A stretch of DNA of 37,252 nt, taken from positions 1 through 37,252 of the forward strand of contig NZ_SADB01000031.1 in assembly GCF_009669305.1 (NCBI RefSeq), read 5' to 3'. The stretch comes from Ancylomarina sp. 16SWW S1-10-2 (GTDB lineage: Bacteria; Bacteroidota; Bacteroidia; Bacteroidales; Marinifilaceae). The notes below the pieces were generated by a model. The model had not been told where the DNA came from, searched no databases, and saw only the letters and a list, made by a program, of their open reading frames with translations. Both the position numbers and the translations under genes were made by a program. The stretch's first letter is position 1, and every line of letters starts with the position of its first letter. This document shows, one piece after another, positions 25,627-33,761 of the stretch.

Positions 25627-25848
25627 GTATGTTCTTTAACTTTGCTTATTTAGAAACGATCTATGATTAAAAAATAAATAACTATAAAGCATAATACAAA
25701 TAATATATACAGGTAAAACGATCTTATTTATTGATGTATCAATAAATATAAACAACATAATAATATAATTAAATTGAAGGATGTTTAATCTATTATAAAT
25801 AAGCCAAACCTTTTTCACATCCTATATAAGCTAAAGTTTCAAACAAAA

Positions 25849-25881
25849 AAAAGGCGATAATTTATAAAATTATCGCCTTTT
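25849..25881. terminator. Strong terminator after glpK2
   Basis: The stem AAAAGGCGATAATTT / AAATTATCGCCTTTT (25849-25863 with 25867-25881, loop ATA) has A-rich and T-rich flanks. It lies about 18 bases after the glpK2 stop codon and would terminate in both directions. Confidence 0.9.
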
Positions 25882-25898
25882 TCTACTTCCAAAATGAT

Positions 25899-27395
25899 TT
25901 AATCGTCAGAATCTAACCATTGACTAGTTCTTCCAACAGCCCTATTCCAATATTTTAAAGTTTTATCAAGTTTATCTTTTGACATTTTAGCCTCGTAAAC
26001 ATCTGTTATTTTTCGATGTTTTTTAATTTCATCAATATCTTTCCAAAAACCCACTGCTAAACCAGCAAGATATGCTGAACCCAAAGCCGTAATTTCTTTC
26101 ACATTAGGACTCACAACTGGAATATCAAGAATATCAGCTTGAAATTGCATAAGGGTTTTATTTAATACCGCACCACCAGCCCTAAGCTGTGTTAAAGAAT
26201 TTCCAGAATCGCGTTCCATTGCCTTTAATACATCACGAGATCGCAAAGCAATTGATTCAAGAGCTGCTCGAGCAATATGCCCTGGTGTTGTTCCCATATT
26301 CAATCCCCAAAAAGTACCTCTAGCATATTGATCCCAATATGGAGCACCTAAGCCCATAAAGGCGGGTACAATATAAACACCTCCATTATCCTTTTCAGAA
26401 AGAGCTAATTCTTCAATTTCACTTAGAGAATGAATTAAATTCATTTGGTCGCGTAACCACTGTATAACCGCACCTCCTATAAAAACACTTCCTTCTAAAG
26501 CATAAGTCACCTTATCACCAATTTGCCAAGCAATGGTTGTTATAAGATCGTTTTTAGATGTCACAATTTGATCTCCAGTGTTCATCAAAATAAAACAACC
26601 TGTATTATAGGTGTTTTTAACCATTCCTTTTTCAAAACACATCTGTCCAAAAAGAGCAGCTTGCTGATCTCCACAAATCCCTGCTATTGGAATTTCTTCA
26701 CCAAATAAAGATTTGGAAGTCATTCCATAGACTTCACTAGAACTTTTAACTTCTGGTAAAATACTTTCAGGGATATCTAAAATATCCAAAATTTCTTTGT
26801 CCCATTCAAGAGTTCTTATATTGAACAGCATTGTTCTACTAGCATTGGAAACATCTGTTACATGACAGGCACCTTTAGTTAGTTTCCAAATTAACCATGA
26901 ATCAACAGTTCCAAAAGCAAGCTTACCTTCTTTTGCTTTTTGTCTAGCTCCTGGAATATTATCCAACAACCATTTAATTTTAGTACCAGAAAAATAGGCA
27001 TCTAAAATCAATCCTGTTTTTTCTTTGATTGTATCTGTTAAACCTCTTTTTTTAAGCTCCTCACAATATTTCGAAGTTCTTAAATCTTGCCAAACGATGG
27101 CATTAGCTATCGGTTTACCTGTTTCTTTATCCCAAAGAATAGTGGTTTCACGTTGATTTGTGATGCCAATAGCTTTAATATCCTTAGCTGTTAAACCGGC
27201 TTTTGCAATAACTTCCTCGGCCACTGAAGCCTGAGAATACCAAATTTCATTAGCATCTTGCTCAATCCAACTTAATTGAGGCGAGTTTTGTTCAAATTCT
27301 TTCTGAGAAATCGCGATAATTTTACCATCTATATCAAAAATAATAGCTCTTGAAATTGATGTCCCCTGATCTAAGGATAAGATATATTGTTGCAT
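25899..27395 (-). CDS. glpK: Glycerol kinase paralogue, divergent active site
   Basis: A 498-residue FGGY-family kinase clearly paralogous to the glpK at 22.1-23.6 kb. Many signatures agree: [28 protein letters not shown] with the catalytic Asp, and GGAVIQWLRDQ. Two conserved places differ. The ATP loop reads DQGTSISR, not DQGTTSSR, changing two phosphate-contact residues. The C-terminal motif reads LRAGGAVLNKTL where the other copy has [13 protein letters not shown], so one residue is missing along with the conserved Asp, and the second Asn is changed. The frame is otherwise intact. It may be a less active kinase, have a different substrate or act in regulation. It follows the PadR gene by 19 bases in one operon. 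Confidence 0.9.
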   Translation of the reverse strand: MQQYILSLDQGTSISRAIIFDIDGKIIAISQKEFEQNSPQLSWIEQDANEIWYSQASVAEEVIAKAGLTAKDIKAIGITNQRETTILWDKETGKPIANAIVWQDLRTSKYCEELKKRGLTDTIKEKTGLILDAYFSGTKIKWLLDNIPGARQKAKEGKLAFGTVDSWLIWKLTKGACHVTDVSNASRTMLFNIRTLEWDKEILDILDIPESILPEVKSSSEVYGMTSKSLFGEEIPIAGICGDQQAALFGQMCFEKGMVKNTYNTGCFILMNTGDQIVTSKNDLITTIAWQIGDKVTYALEGSVFIGGAVIQWLRDQMNLIHSLSEIEELALSEKDNGGVYIVPAFMGLGAPYWDQYARGTFWGLNMGTTPGHIARAALESIALRSRDVLKAMERDSGNSLTQLRAGGAVLNKTLMQFQADILDIPVVSPNVKEITALGSAYLAGLAVGFWKDIDEIKKHRKITDVYEAKMSKDKLDKTLKYWNRAVGRTSQWLDSDD

Positions 27396-27414
27396 AACTT
27401 TCTATATTAAATAT

Positions 27415-27780
27415 TTATTTCAGAGAAATCGTTTTCTTAAGAATTTTATCAACTGATACATTGAGAGAACCAACATATTCATTCATAGTACCCAAAACAG
27501 TCAAACCATCATCGGTTAACTTATAATATTTACGTGGAATTCCAGATTCTTGTTCAATCCATTCCGAAGTCACTAAACCTTCTTTCTTTAATCTATTTAG
27601 AAGAGGATATATAGTTCCCTCAGCAATTTCAAGCGACGTAAACTCATTCATATCACTTATGAGTTCGTAGCCATAACAAGGACGAGACCGTAAAAGTAAA
27701 ATGATTATATATTCAAGTAATCCCTTTTTATACTGGGATTTCCATTTCGCAATAAAATATTCGTTGTTTTCTGACTCCAT
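27415..27780 (-). CDS. PadR-family transcriptional regulator
   Basis: A 121-residue winged-helix repressor. The PadR core is clear: KGLLEYIIILLLRSRPCYGYELI, EGTIYPLLNRLKKEGLVTSEW (recognition helix and start of wing) and PRKYYKLTDDG (the wing). The C-terminal dimerisation helix is short, as in the small PadR subfamily. PadR proteins usually repress their own operon and a linked effector gene, and release DNA on binding a small ligand. It forms an operon with the second glycerol kinase, and a palindrome that could be its operator lies just upstream. Whether it also acts on the glpT and glpD promoters, whose palindrome differs, is unknown. Confidence 0.92.
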   Translation of the reverse strand: MESENNEYFIAKWKSQYKKGLLEYIIILLLRSRPCYGYELISDMNEFTSLEIAEGTIYPLLNRLKKEGLVTSEWIEQESGIPRKYYKLTDDGLTVLGTMNEYVGSLNVSVDKILKKTISLK

Positions 27781-27798
27781 ATTACAAAAAAATTGTTC

Positions 27799-27814
27799 AT
27801 CTCAAAATCGAGAT
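27799..27814 (-). promoter_or_regulatory. Candidate PadR operator
   Basis: The inverted repeat ATCTC-N6-GAGAT (27799-27814) lies 19 bases before the padR start codon, a usual place for autoregulation. A perfect -7 sequence TATATTTG occurs further up at 27902-27909 on the minus strand, without a visible -33. Confidence 0.45.
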
Positions 27815-28007
27815 ATCAATCAGTTTCAGTTACAATCAAACAATTCTTGATCTGTATTACTGTTTTTTTGATTCAAGAAAGCTAAAAAAGCCTGCCATCT
27901 ACAAATATATTATAATAAATTAAAGAATATTTAAAGTAGCCCCATGTTTTAATAATAGAACCCATTTAAAACTGATTTTCCAGTCTATGAGTTCTAAATT
28001 TAAAAAA

Positions 28008-28034
28008 AAGGAGTTGCTAACAGCAACTCCTTTA
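28008..28034 (-). terminator. Terminator of the etfB-etfA-acyl-CoA dehydrogenase operon
   Basis: A perfect 12-bp stem AAAGGAGTTGCT / AGCAACTCCTTT (28008-28019 with 28023-28034) with a 3-base loop is followed on the minus strand by eight T. It lies about 22 bases after the dehydrogenase stop codon. Confidence 0.92.
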
Positions 28035-28055
28035 ATATAATTAAACTAAGGTGTC

Positions 28056-29771
28056 TTATTTTTTAAAGATACCTAGATCTTTCAACTCCGAACCTGAAAT
28101 ATAATCAAGGTGAGCAGCACACTTAGCTTTACCCATCTTAACAAATACCTCACAAGATGCTTTGTACTTCTCGTTACGAGTAGTATCTAACAACATTAAA
28201 TAACCCATAACAATATAACCAGCCATTTCGACTAAACGACGAGCGTGGAAATCCAAGAAGTCATTGTGATCTGCAGTCGTGTTAATGTCATGTACTTTAG
28301 CAACAGCTACTTCGTACTTATCAGTCATTCCCTTAAGAATTGTTCTGATGTATTCCAACTGAGGATTAAGTTCTTCGCCTTCGTAAAACTTAATTTGAGC
28401 TAAATACTGACCTGTAGTTACTCCACGAACAGCAGCTACAACTTGTAACTGAGATGTTCCTTCGTAAATATTTGTAATACGTGCATCGCGAACTAAACGC
28501 TCAATTGGGTAATCTTTCATATACCCAGATCCCGCGTGAATTTGCAATGCATCATATGCAACTTCGTTACAGTACTCAGAAGCAAACAATTTTAATAGAG
28601 GCGTAAATACATCAGCAATTTTCTGATATTTCTTCATCTCAGTTCTCTCTTCTTTATCTAAAGAACGATCCTGAGAAATATGGTAGTAGCATTTATAAAC
28701 ATCAACCATACGACATGTTTCATACAACATAGATCGAGAAGCATTTAACTTCGCCTCCATATTAGTCAACATTTCGTAAACAGCAGGGAATTCGATAATT
28801 GCTTTACCAAACTGACGACGTTCTTTAGCATAAGCTAAACCTTCACGGTAAGCTGCTTCAGCAATACCAACTGATTGAGCACCTACTCCTAAACGAGCAC
28901 CATTCATCAATGACATTACATACTTGATAAGTCCCATTTTACGAGAACCTACTAACTCTGCAGGTGCATTGGTAAATACAAGTTCACAAGTTGGAGATCC
29001 AATAATACCCATTTTGTGTTCGATACGACGAACCTTAACAGCCATGTGTTTTTTGTCATAAATAAACATTGACAAACCACGACCGTCGTTAGTACCTTCC
29101 TCAGAACGAGCCAATACTAAAGCAACATCACCATCACCATTGGTAATAAAACGTTTTACACCGTTTAAATACCATTGATTTTCTTCTTCATTAAAAGTTG
29201 CTTTCAATTGAACAGCTTGCAAATCAGAACCAGCATCTGGCTCAGTTAAGTCCATAGCTGCAGTAGCACCTTTAGCAAAACGTGGTAAGTAATTCGCTTT
29301 TTGTTCTTTTGAAGCAAATTCGTGAATTGTTTCAGCACAATCCTGAAGACCCCAAATATTTGCAAAACCACCATCAGAACGAGAAACAAGTTCAGCAGCC
29401 ATTACATAAGGTACAAGGGGAAAATTCAATCCATCGTACTCACGAGGAAGAGACATACCAATTAAACCAGCTTTTGTAAGCGCTTTATGGTTTTCTGCAG
29501 TTCCTTTTGCGTAAATAACACGATCATTTTCAACTCTAGGACCTTCCTTATCAACACCTTCAGCATTAGGAGCTATAATATCGCCACAAATTTCACCTAC
29601 AATTTCTAGGGTCCTATCGTAACTGTCCATAGCATCCTCAAAATCAAGAGGTGCATAATCATACTTATCTTTATCTTCGAAGCCACGCTCTTTAAGCGCA
29701 ACAATTTTTTTCATTAACGGGTGTTCCAAATGGAACTTCATGTCCTCGTTATCTGTATAGAAATTAGCCAT
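28056..29771 (-). CDS. Acyl-CoA dehydrogenase with C-terminal extension
   Basis: A 571-residue FAD enzyme that introduces the alpha-beta double bond into acyl-CoA and passes electrons to EtfAB. The N-terminal and middle domains show DLTEPDAGSDLQAV, and the FAD-binding region has RRQFGKAI; the catalytic base is Glu437 in ARITNIYEGTSQLQ, the position used by short- and medium-chain enzymes. About 115 residues beyond the usual end form an acetyl-CoA-dehydrogenase-type C-terminal domain seen in many Bacteroidota homologues. It is the third gene after etfB and etfA, its direct electron acceptor. The chain-length preference is not determined by sequence alone. Confidence 0.93.
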   Translation of the reverse strand: MANFYTDNEDMKFHLEHPLMKKIVALKERGFEDKDKYDYAPLDFEDAMDSYDRTLEIVGEICGDIIAPNAEGVDKEGPRVENDRVIYAKGTAENHKALTKAGLIGMSLPREYDGLNFPLVPYVMAAELVSRSDGGFANIWGLQDCAETIHEFASKEQKANYLPRFAKGATAAMDLTEPDAGSDLQAVQLKATFNEEENQWYLNGVKRFITNGDGDVALVLARSEEGTNDGRGLSMFIYDKKHMAVKVRRIEHKMGIIGSPTCELVFTNAPAELVGSRKMGLIKYVMSLMNGARLGVGAQSVGIAEAAYREGLAYAKERRQFGKAIIEFPAVYEMLTNMEAKLNASRSMLYETCRMVDVYKCYYHISQDRSLDKEERTEMKKYQKIADVFTPLLKLFASEYCNEVAYDALQIHAGSGYMKDYPIERLVRDARITNIYEGTSQLQVVAAVRGVTTGQYLAQIKFYEGEELNPQLEYIRTILKGMTDKYEVAVAKVHDINTTADHNDFLDFHARRLVEMAGYIVMGYLMLLDTTRNEKYKASCEVFVKMGKAKCAAHLDYISGSELKDLGIFKK

Positions 29772-29858
29772 TTCTTTAGATGTATTTTGTTGTAAGTAAT
29801 GAATCGTTATTCTAAATGTCTAACGACTGTTTTCCTTACTCACTAATTACTAAAAATA

Positions 29859-30878
29859 TTATTTGGTATTCAGCTTATAATGCTTAATCATTTTAGGTAT
29901 AACATCAGCAACATCACCTGTAATTATATAATCAGCGAAATTATTGATTGGTGCATTCTTATCTGTATTGATAGCAATAACCATTGCAGATTCTTCCATA
30001 CCAGCAGTATGCTGAATTTGACCAGAAATACCACATGCAATATAAAGCTTAGGACGTACGGTAACACCTGTTTGACCAACTTGACGTTCGTGAGAAGTAT
30101 AACCAGCATCAACAGCAGCACGAGAAGCACCTACTTCACCACCAATAACATCAGCTAGTTCGTATAACTTATCAAAATTTTCTTTTGAACCTACACCGTA
30201 TCCACCAGAAATTATAATACCAGCATTTTTGATGTTTACTTTAGAAGCTTCCATGTGACGATCAATAACCTTCACAACAAAATCTTCTGAGTTCAAATAT
30301 TTCGCAACTTCAATTTGATTAACTTTACCTTTATAAGTCTCAGAAAGAATCTCTTTCTTCATAACTCCCTCACGAACAGTTGCCATTTGTGGGCGACAGT
30401 CTGGATTAACAATTGTAGCAACAATATTACCCCCAAAAGCAGGACGAATCTGATACAATAAATCTTTATATTCTTTCTTATTCTTCTTGTCTTCGTGATC
30501 ACCAATAATCAAACTCGTACAGTCAGCAGTTAGACCAGAGTGAAGTGCCGAAGATAAACGAGGACCTAAATCACGACCAATGCTTGTAGCACCCATCAAC
30601 GCAATTTGAGGTTTCTCTTCTTCAAATAATTTTACAATAATTGAAGTATGAGGTAAAGTTGTGTATGGATAAAGACGCTTATCATCAGCAACCCATAAAA
30701 TATCAACGCCATAAGGAATAATTTGTTTTTCAACACCTTTAAGATTGGCACCAATAACAATAGCCTCAAGCTTACATTTTAAGTCATCAGCTAGCGATCG
30801 ACCTTTAGTTAAAAGTTCAAGACTTACATCAGCAATCTGTCCCTCTTCTATTTCGCAATATACAAATATGTTATTCAC
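29859..30878 (-). CDS. etfA: Electron transfer flavoprotein alpha subunit
   Basis: A 339-residue EtfA. The C-terminal FAD-binding domain is well marked: ISGGYGVGSKENFDKLYELADVIGGEVGASRAAVDAGY, then VGQTGVTVRPKLYIACGISGQIQHTAGM and INTDKNAPI, the ETF alpha signature. The N-terminal domain has GATSIGRDLGPRLSSAL. With EtfB it forms a soluble heterodimer that accepts electrons from the adjacent acyl-CoA dehydrogenase. It lies 48 bases after etfB and 87 bases before the dehydrogenase gene. Whether this pair is electron-bifurcating cannot be settled by eye. Confidence 0.96.
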   Translation of the reverse strand: MNNIFVYCEIEEGQIADVSLELLTKGRSLADDLKCKLEAIVIGANLKGVEKQIIPYGVDILWVADDKRLYPYTTLPHTSIIVKLFEEEKPQIALMGATSIGRDLGPRLSSALHSGLTADCTSLIIGDHEDKKNKKEYKDLLYQIRPAFGGNIVATIVNPDCRPQMATVREGVMKKEILSETYKGKVNQIEVAKYLNSEDFVVKVIDRHMEASKVNIKNAGIIISGGYGVGSKENFDKLYELADVIGGEVGASRAAVDAGYTSHERQVGQTGVTVRPKLYIACGISGQIQHTAGMEESAMVIAINTDKNAPINNFADYIITGDVADVIPKMIKHYKLNTK

Positions 30879-30926
30879 GTTATTAATTTTAAAATTCTAC
30901 ATTGAAATGATATGAAAACCAACCGA

Positions 30927-31802
30927 TTAACCAATAGTATGATTAACAATTAACTCTTTCATTAGTTCATCCATATCAGCATCGCTAGGCTCAAGTACTT
31001 TAGCTTCTTTCGCTTGGAAAACAACATTTTCAATCGATTTCACTTTTGTAGGCGATCCAACTAAACCTAATTCTTCAGCTTTAGTATCGATATCATTCAC
31101 ACTCCACTCACCAATATTTAAATAAGGACGATCATTATGTAATACGATATAATCTTCAGAAGCATCCTGCATTTCAGAAACAGCACGTGCATGCTTGTAT
31201 TTCATTACAAACTTAGCATTACGAGGGCGACAGTCAGGAGCAGAAGCATTTACAGTTACAACTATTGGAAGAGAACCTTCAACAGTTTCAACGCCACGTT
31301 CTAAACGACGTTTAACAACAATTTTACCTTTTTCAGCTGATACAACATTCTCAGCATAAGTAATCTGCGGGAAACCTAATTTTTCAGCAACTTGAGGTCC
31401 AACCTGAGCGGTATCACCATCAATAGCCTGACGACCAGCAATTATAATATCAATTTTACCCATTTTTTTAAGGGTGCAAGACAACGCATAAGAAGTCGCT
31501 AAAGTATCCGATCCAGCAAAAGCACGGTCAGATAAAAGGATGCCATTATCAGCTCCTCGATATAAACCTTCACGAATAATTTCAGCTGCTCTACCTGGGC
31601 CCATTGTCAATAGAGTAATCTCAGTTCCTGGATATTTATCTTTTAGACGCAATGCTTGCTCAAGTGCATTTAAATCTTCAGGATTGAAGATAGCAGGCAA
31701 AACAGCTCTGTTCACAGTTCCATCAGCTTTCATAGCATCTTTCCCAACATTACGAGTATCAGGGACCTGCTTAGCAAGAACAACAATTTTTAATCCTTTC
31801 AT
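30927..31802 (-). CDS. etfB: Electron transfer flavoprotein beta subunit
   Basis: A 291-residue EtfB, somewhat longer than the mitochondrial type. It shows VLAKQVPDT at the N-terminus, NPEDLNALEQALRLKD, the TMGPGRAAEIIREGLYRGAD nucleotide loop, and GRQAIDGDTAQVGPQVAEKLGFPQITY, the ETF beta signature. VVTVNASAPDCRPRNAKF matches the conserved loop near the interface. It is the first gene of the etfB-etfA-dehydrogenase operon and starts about 140 bases after a perfect promoter. Confidence 0.96.
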   Translation of the reverse strand: MKGLKIVVLAKQVPDTRNVGKDAMKADGTVNRAVLPAIFNPEDLNALEQALRLKDKYPGTEITLLTMGPGRAAEIIREGLYRGADNGILLSDRAFAGSDTLATSYALSCTLKKMGKIDIIIAGRQAIDGDTAQVGPQVAEKLGFPQITYAENVVSAEKGKIVVKRRLERGVETVEGSLPIVVTVNASAPDCRPRNAKFVMKYKHARAVSEMQDASEDYIVLHNDRPYLNIGEWSVNDIDTKAEELGLVGSPTKVKSIENVVFQAKEAKVLEPSDADMDELMKELIVNHTIG

Positions 31803-32202
31803 TGTTATATATGTTTTATCAGTTATAGTCGAATATCTTTCATATTTTTTTCACATACTAATAGTGAAGTTGAATAATTAGTTCAATCGATTACAATTTG
31901 TTATTATTCAGATTTAAGCTTTGTTGAGACCTAAATTCAAGTTTAGCAAATATATGGAATTGGCTACTTAAATCAAATATATATAAGCACCTATTACGAT
32001 AGATCAAAGAGTGCCTTATTCTCATATATTCAACAAATTTAACTTACGCAAGTATCATTAATAAAACAGTTTATATAAGTGGTATATCTATTGACAGAAA
32101 TTTCCATTGCTAAGACTAAAAAAAATTGATCTAAAGTATTTTCTCAATTATTATTAATAGTAACTTTATTCTCTCTTAGTAAAACAAAAAGTATTAAAAT
32201 CC
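31803..32202. other. Divergent intergenic region etfB / cstA
   Basis: This 400-base AT-rich gap separates two divergent genes. The etfB promoter is visible (31947-31977). On the cstA side no TAnnTTTG pair stands out; a TTGACA at about 32092-32097 is present without a convincing partner. No small ORF or hairpin of note was seen. Confidence 0.5.
31947..31977 (-). promoter_or_regulatory. Promoter of the etfB-etfA-dehydrogenase operon
   Basis: On the minus strand TTTG (31974-31977), a 19-bp spacer and TATATTTG (31947-31954) match the Bacteroidota consensus in full. The leader would be about 140 bases. Confidence 0.75.
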
Positions 32203-33645
32203 ATGATTACATTTTCAATAGCAATTCTTTCACTAATACTAGGCTATTTTATTTATGGCAAGTTTATTGAACGTTTTTTTGGAGCCGATGACTCAATAAT
32301 AACTCCCGCAATCAGATTAAAAGACAATGTTGACTTTATTGTGATGCCTACATGGAAAATGTTCATGATTCAATTTTTAAACATTGCAGGCTTAGGTCCA
32401 ATATTTGGAGCAATTCTGGGTGCTATGTACGGACCAATAGCTTATATCTGGATCGTTTTTGGATGTATTTTTATGGGAGCAACTCACGATTATTTCTCTG
32501 GTATGCTTTCTATTAGAAATAATGGTTCAAGCTTTCCCGAAATTGTAGGAAAATACTTAGGCCCTGGATTTCAAAATTTCTTACGAATATTTACAATTCT
32601 CCTATTAATACTCGTAGGTGTAGCTTTCGTTACAGGCCCGGCTGGATTACTTAAAGATTTAACTGGAGGTGGATTTAATTATTGGCTATATGGTATTTTT
32701 GCATATTATCTTATTGCAACCCTTCTACCTATAAATAAAATAATTGGTAAAATATATCCCGTTTTCGGAGCTGCACTTTTAATCATGGCTATTACCATTG
32801 CTGGTGCTATGATCTTTAAATCATTAGATGGTAGTCTTATTATGAATGAATTAAATTTTGATCAACTTAAAAATTTACATTCAAATCCATCTCAAAACAT
32901 CCTCTACCCTATGATGTTTATAGTCATTTCCTGTGGAGCAATTTCTGGTTTTCACTCAACACAATCTCCATTAATGGCTCGTTGCATGAAAAAAGAAAGT
33001 TATGGTAAACCTGTATTCTTTGGAGCAATGATAGCTGAAGGAATAGTAGCTCTTATTTGGGCAACAGCTTCAATGAATTTCTTTGGTGATACTTATGCTT
33101 TAAATGATACCCTTATGTCTGGTCATAATCCGGCATGGGTAGTGAATGAAATATGTAACACTTGGCTAGGAAAAATTGGAGCTATATTCGCTATTGTTGG
33201 TGTAATAGCCTGTCCAATAACAACTGGAGACACAGCATTTCGTAGTGCACGTTTAACCATTGCTGATATGTTGAGTGTCAAACAAAAATCGATAAAAAGT
33301 CGTCTTTTAGTAAGTATACCCCTTTTTGCTGTTGGGTTTCTCTTATCTCAGCTTGAATTTTCAACAATATGGAAGTACCTCGGTTTAGCAAATCAAATTC
33401 TGTCAATGACTATGTTATGGACTGGAGCAATGTATTTAGCTAAAAATGGACAAAAGCATTATATACTCAGTTTACCAGCCGTATTTATGACTGCAATTTG
33501 CTTCACCTATCTTTTGGTTGCTCCAATTAAAAATGGTGGTCTAAATATCAATATAGAAATAGGTTATAGTTTAGGAGCACTAATTGCTTTAACAGCATTT
33601 AGTTTATTTAAACTAAGTATCCGAAAACATTTTAAAACGCGTTAA
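32203..33645 (+). CDS. cstA: CstA-family carbon starvation protein (peptide/pyruvate transporter)
   Basis: A 480-residue inner-membrane protein with more than ten hydrophobic segments. It carries the family core MIQFLNIAGLGPIFGAILGAMYGPIAYIW split across helices 3 and 4, GATHDYFSGMLSIRN, and the SGFHSTQSPLMARCM segment. E. coli CstA and BtsT take up peptides or pyruvate; this is the shorter bacterial form lacking the C-terminal extension. It stands divergent to the etfB operon and has no sensor pair nearby. Substrate identity is not shown. Confidence 0.93.
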   Translation: MITFSIAILSLILGYFIYGKFIERFFGADDSIITPAIRLKDNVDFIVMPTWKMFMIQFLNIAGLGPIFGAILGAMYGPIAYIWIVFGCIFMGATHDYFSGMLSIRNNGSSFPEIVGKYLGPGFQNFLRIFTILLLILVGVAFVTGPAGLLKDLTGGGFNYWLYGIFAYYLIATLLPINKIIGKIYPVFGAALLIMAITIAGAMIFKSLDGSLIMNELNFDQLKNLHSNPSQNILYPMMFIVISCGAISGFHSTQSPLMARCMKKESYGKPVFFGAMIAEGIVALIWATASMNFFGDTYALNDTLMSGHNPAWVVNEICNTWLGKIGAIFAIVGVIACPITTGDTAFRSARLTIADMLSVKQKSIKSRLLVSIPLFAVGFLLSQLEFSTIWKYLGLANQILSMTMLWTGAMYLAKNGQKHYILSLPAVFMTAICFTYLLVAPIKNGGLNINIEIGYSLGALIALTAFSLFKLSIRKHFKTR

Positions 33646-33761
33646 ATTAACTGCACAAAGCAATTTTGCATCTATTTATAATGTATGTTAGCTGTCATTC
33701 CTTTATTTATTGGGAGGAAGCTCAAAGTCAAAATAATTATGCCCATGCCATATCGTTTAAT

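Larger units (their letters stand above)
25453..25898. other. Intergenic region glpK2 - glpD
   Basis: This 446-base gap contains the glpD promoter (25595-25626), a leader of about 135 bases with a strong ribosome binding site and a possible 18-codon upstream frame (25436-25492) overlapping the glpD start out of frame, and the glpK2 terminator (25849-25881). A GTG-initiated hydrophobic 60-codon frame at 25636-25818 looks like AT-rich noise. Confidence 0.5.

Noticed and set aside
25636-25818. Hydrophobic 60-codon frame on the minus strand between glpK2 and glpD
   Set aside because: It starts with GTG, is rich in Ile/Leu/Tyr/Asn as expected of AT-rich noise, and ends 10 bases before the glpD promoter. 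No supporting context.
31540-31881. Plus-strand frame of 113 codons across the etfB start
   Set aside because: It is antisense to the conserved EtfB nucleotide loop, so it is a shadow of that gene.
32092-32120. TTGACA as a sigma-70 style -35 for cstA
   Set aside because: No matching -10 at the right spacing, and this phylum uses a different promoter consensus.
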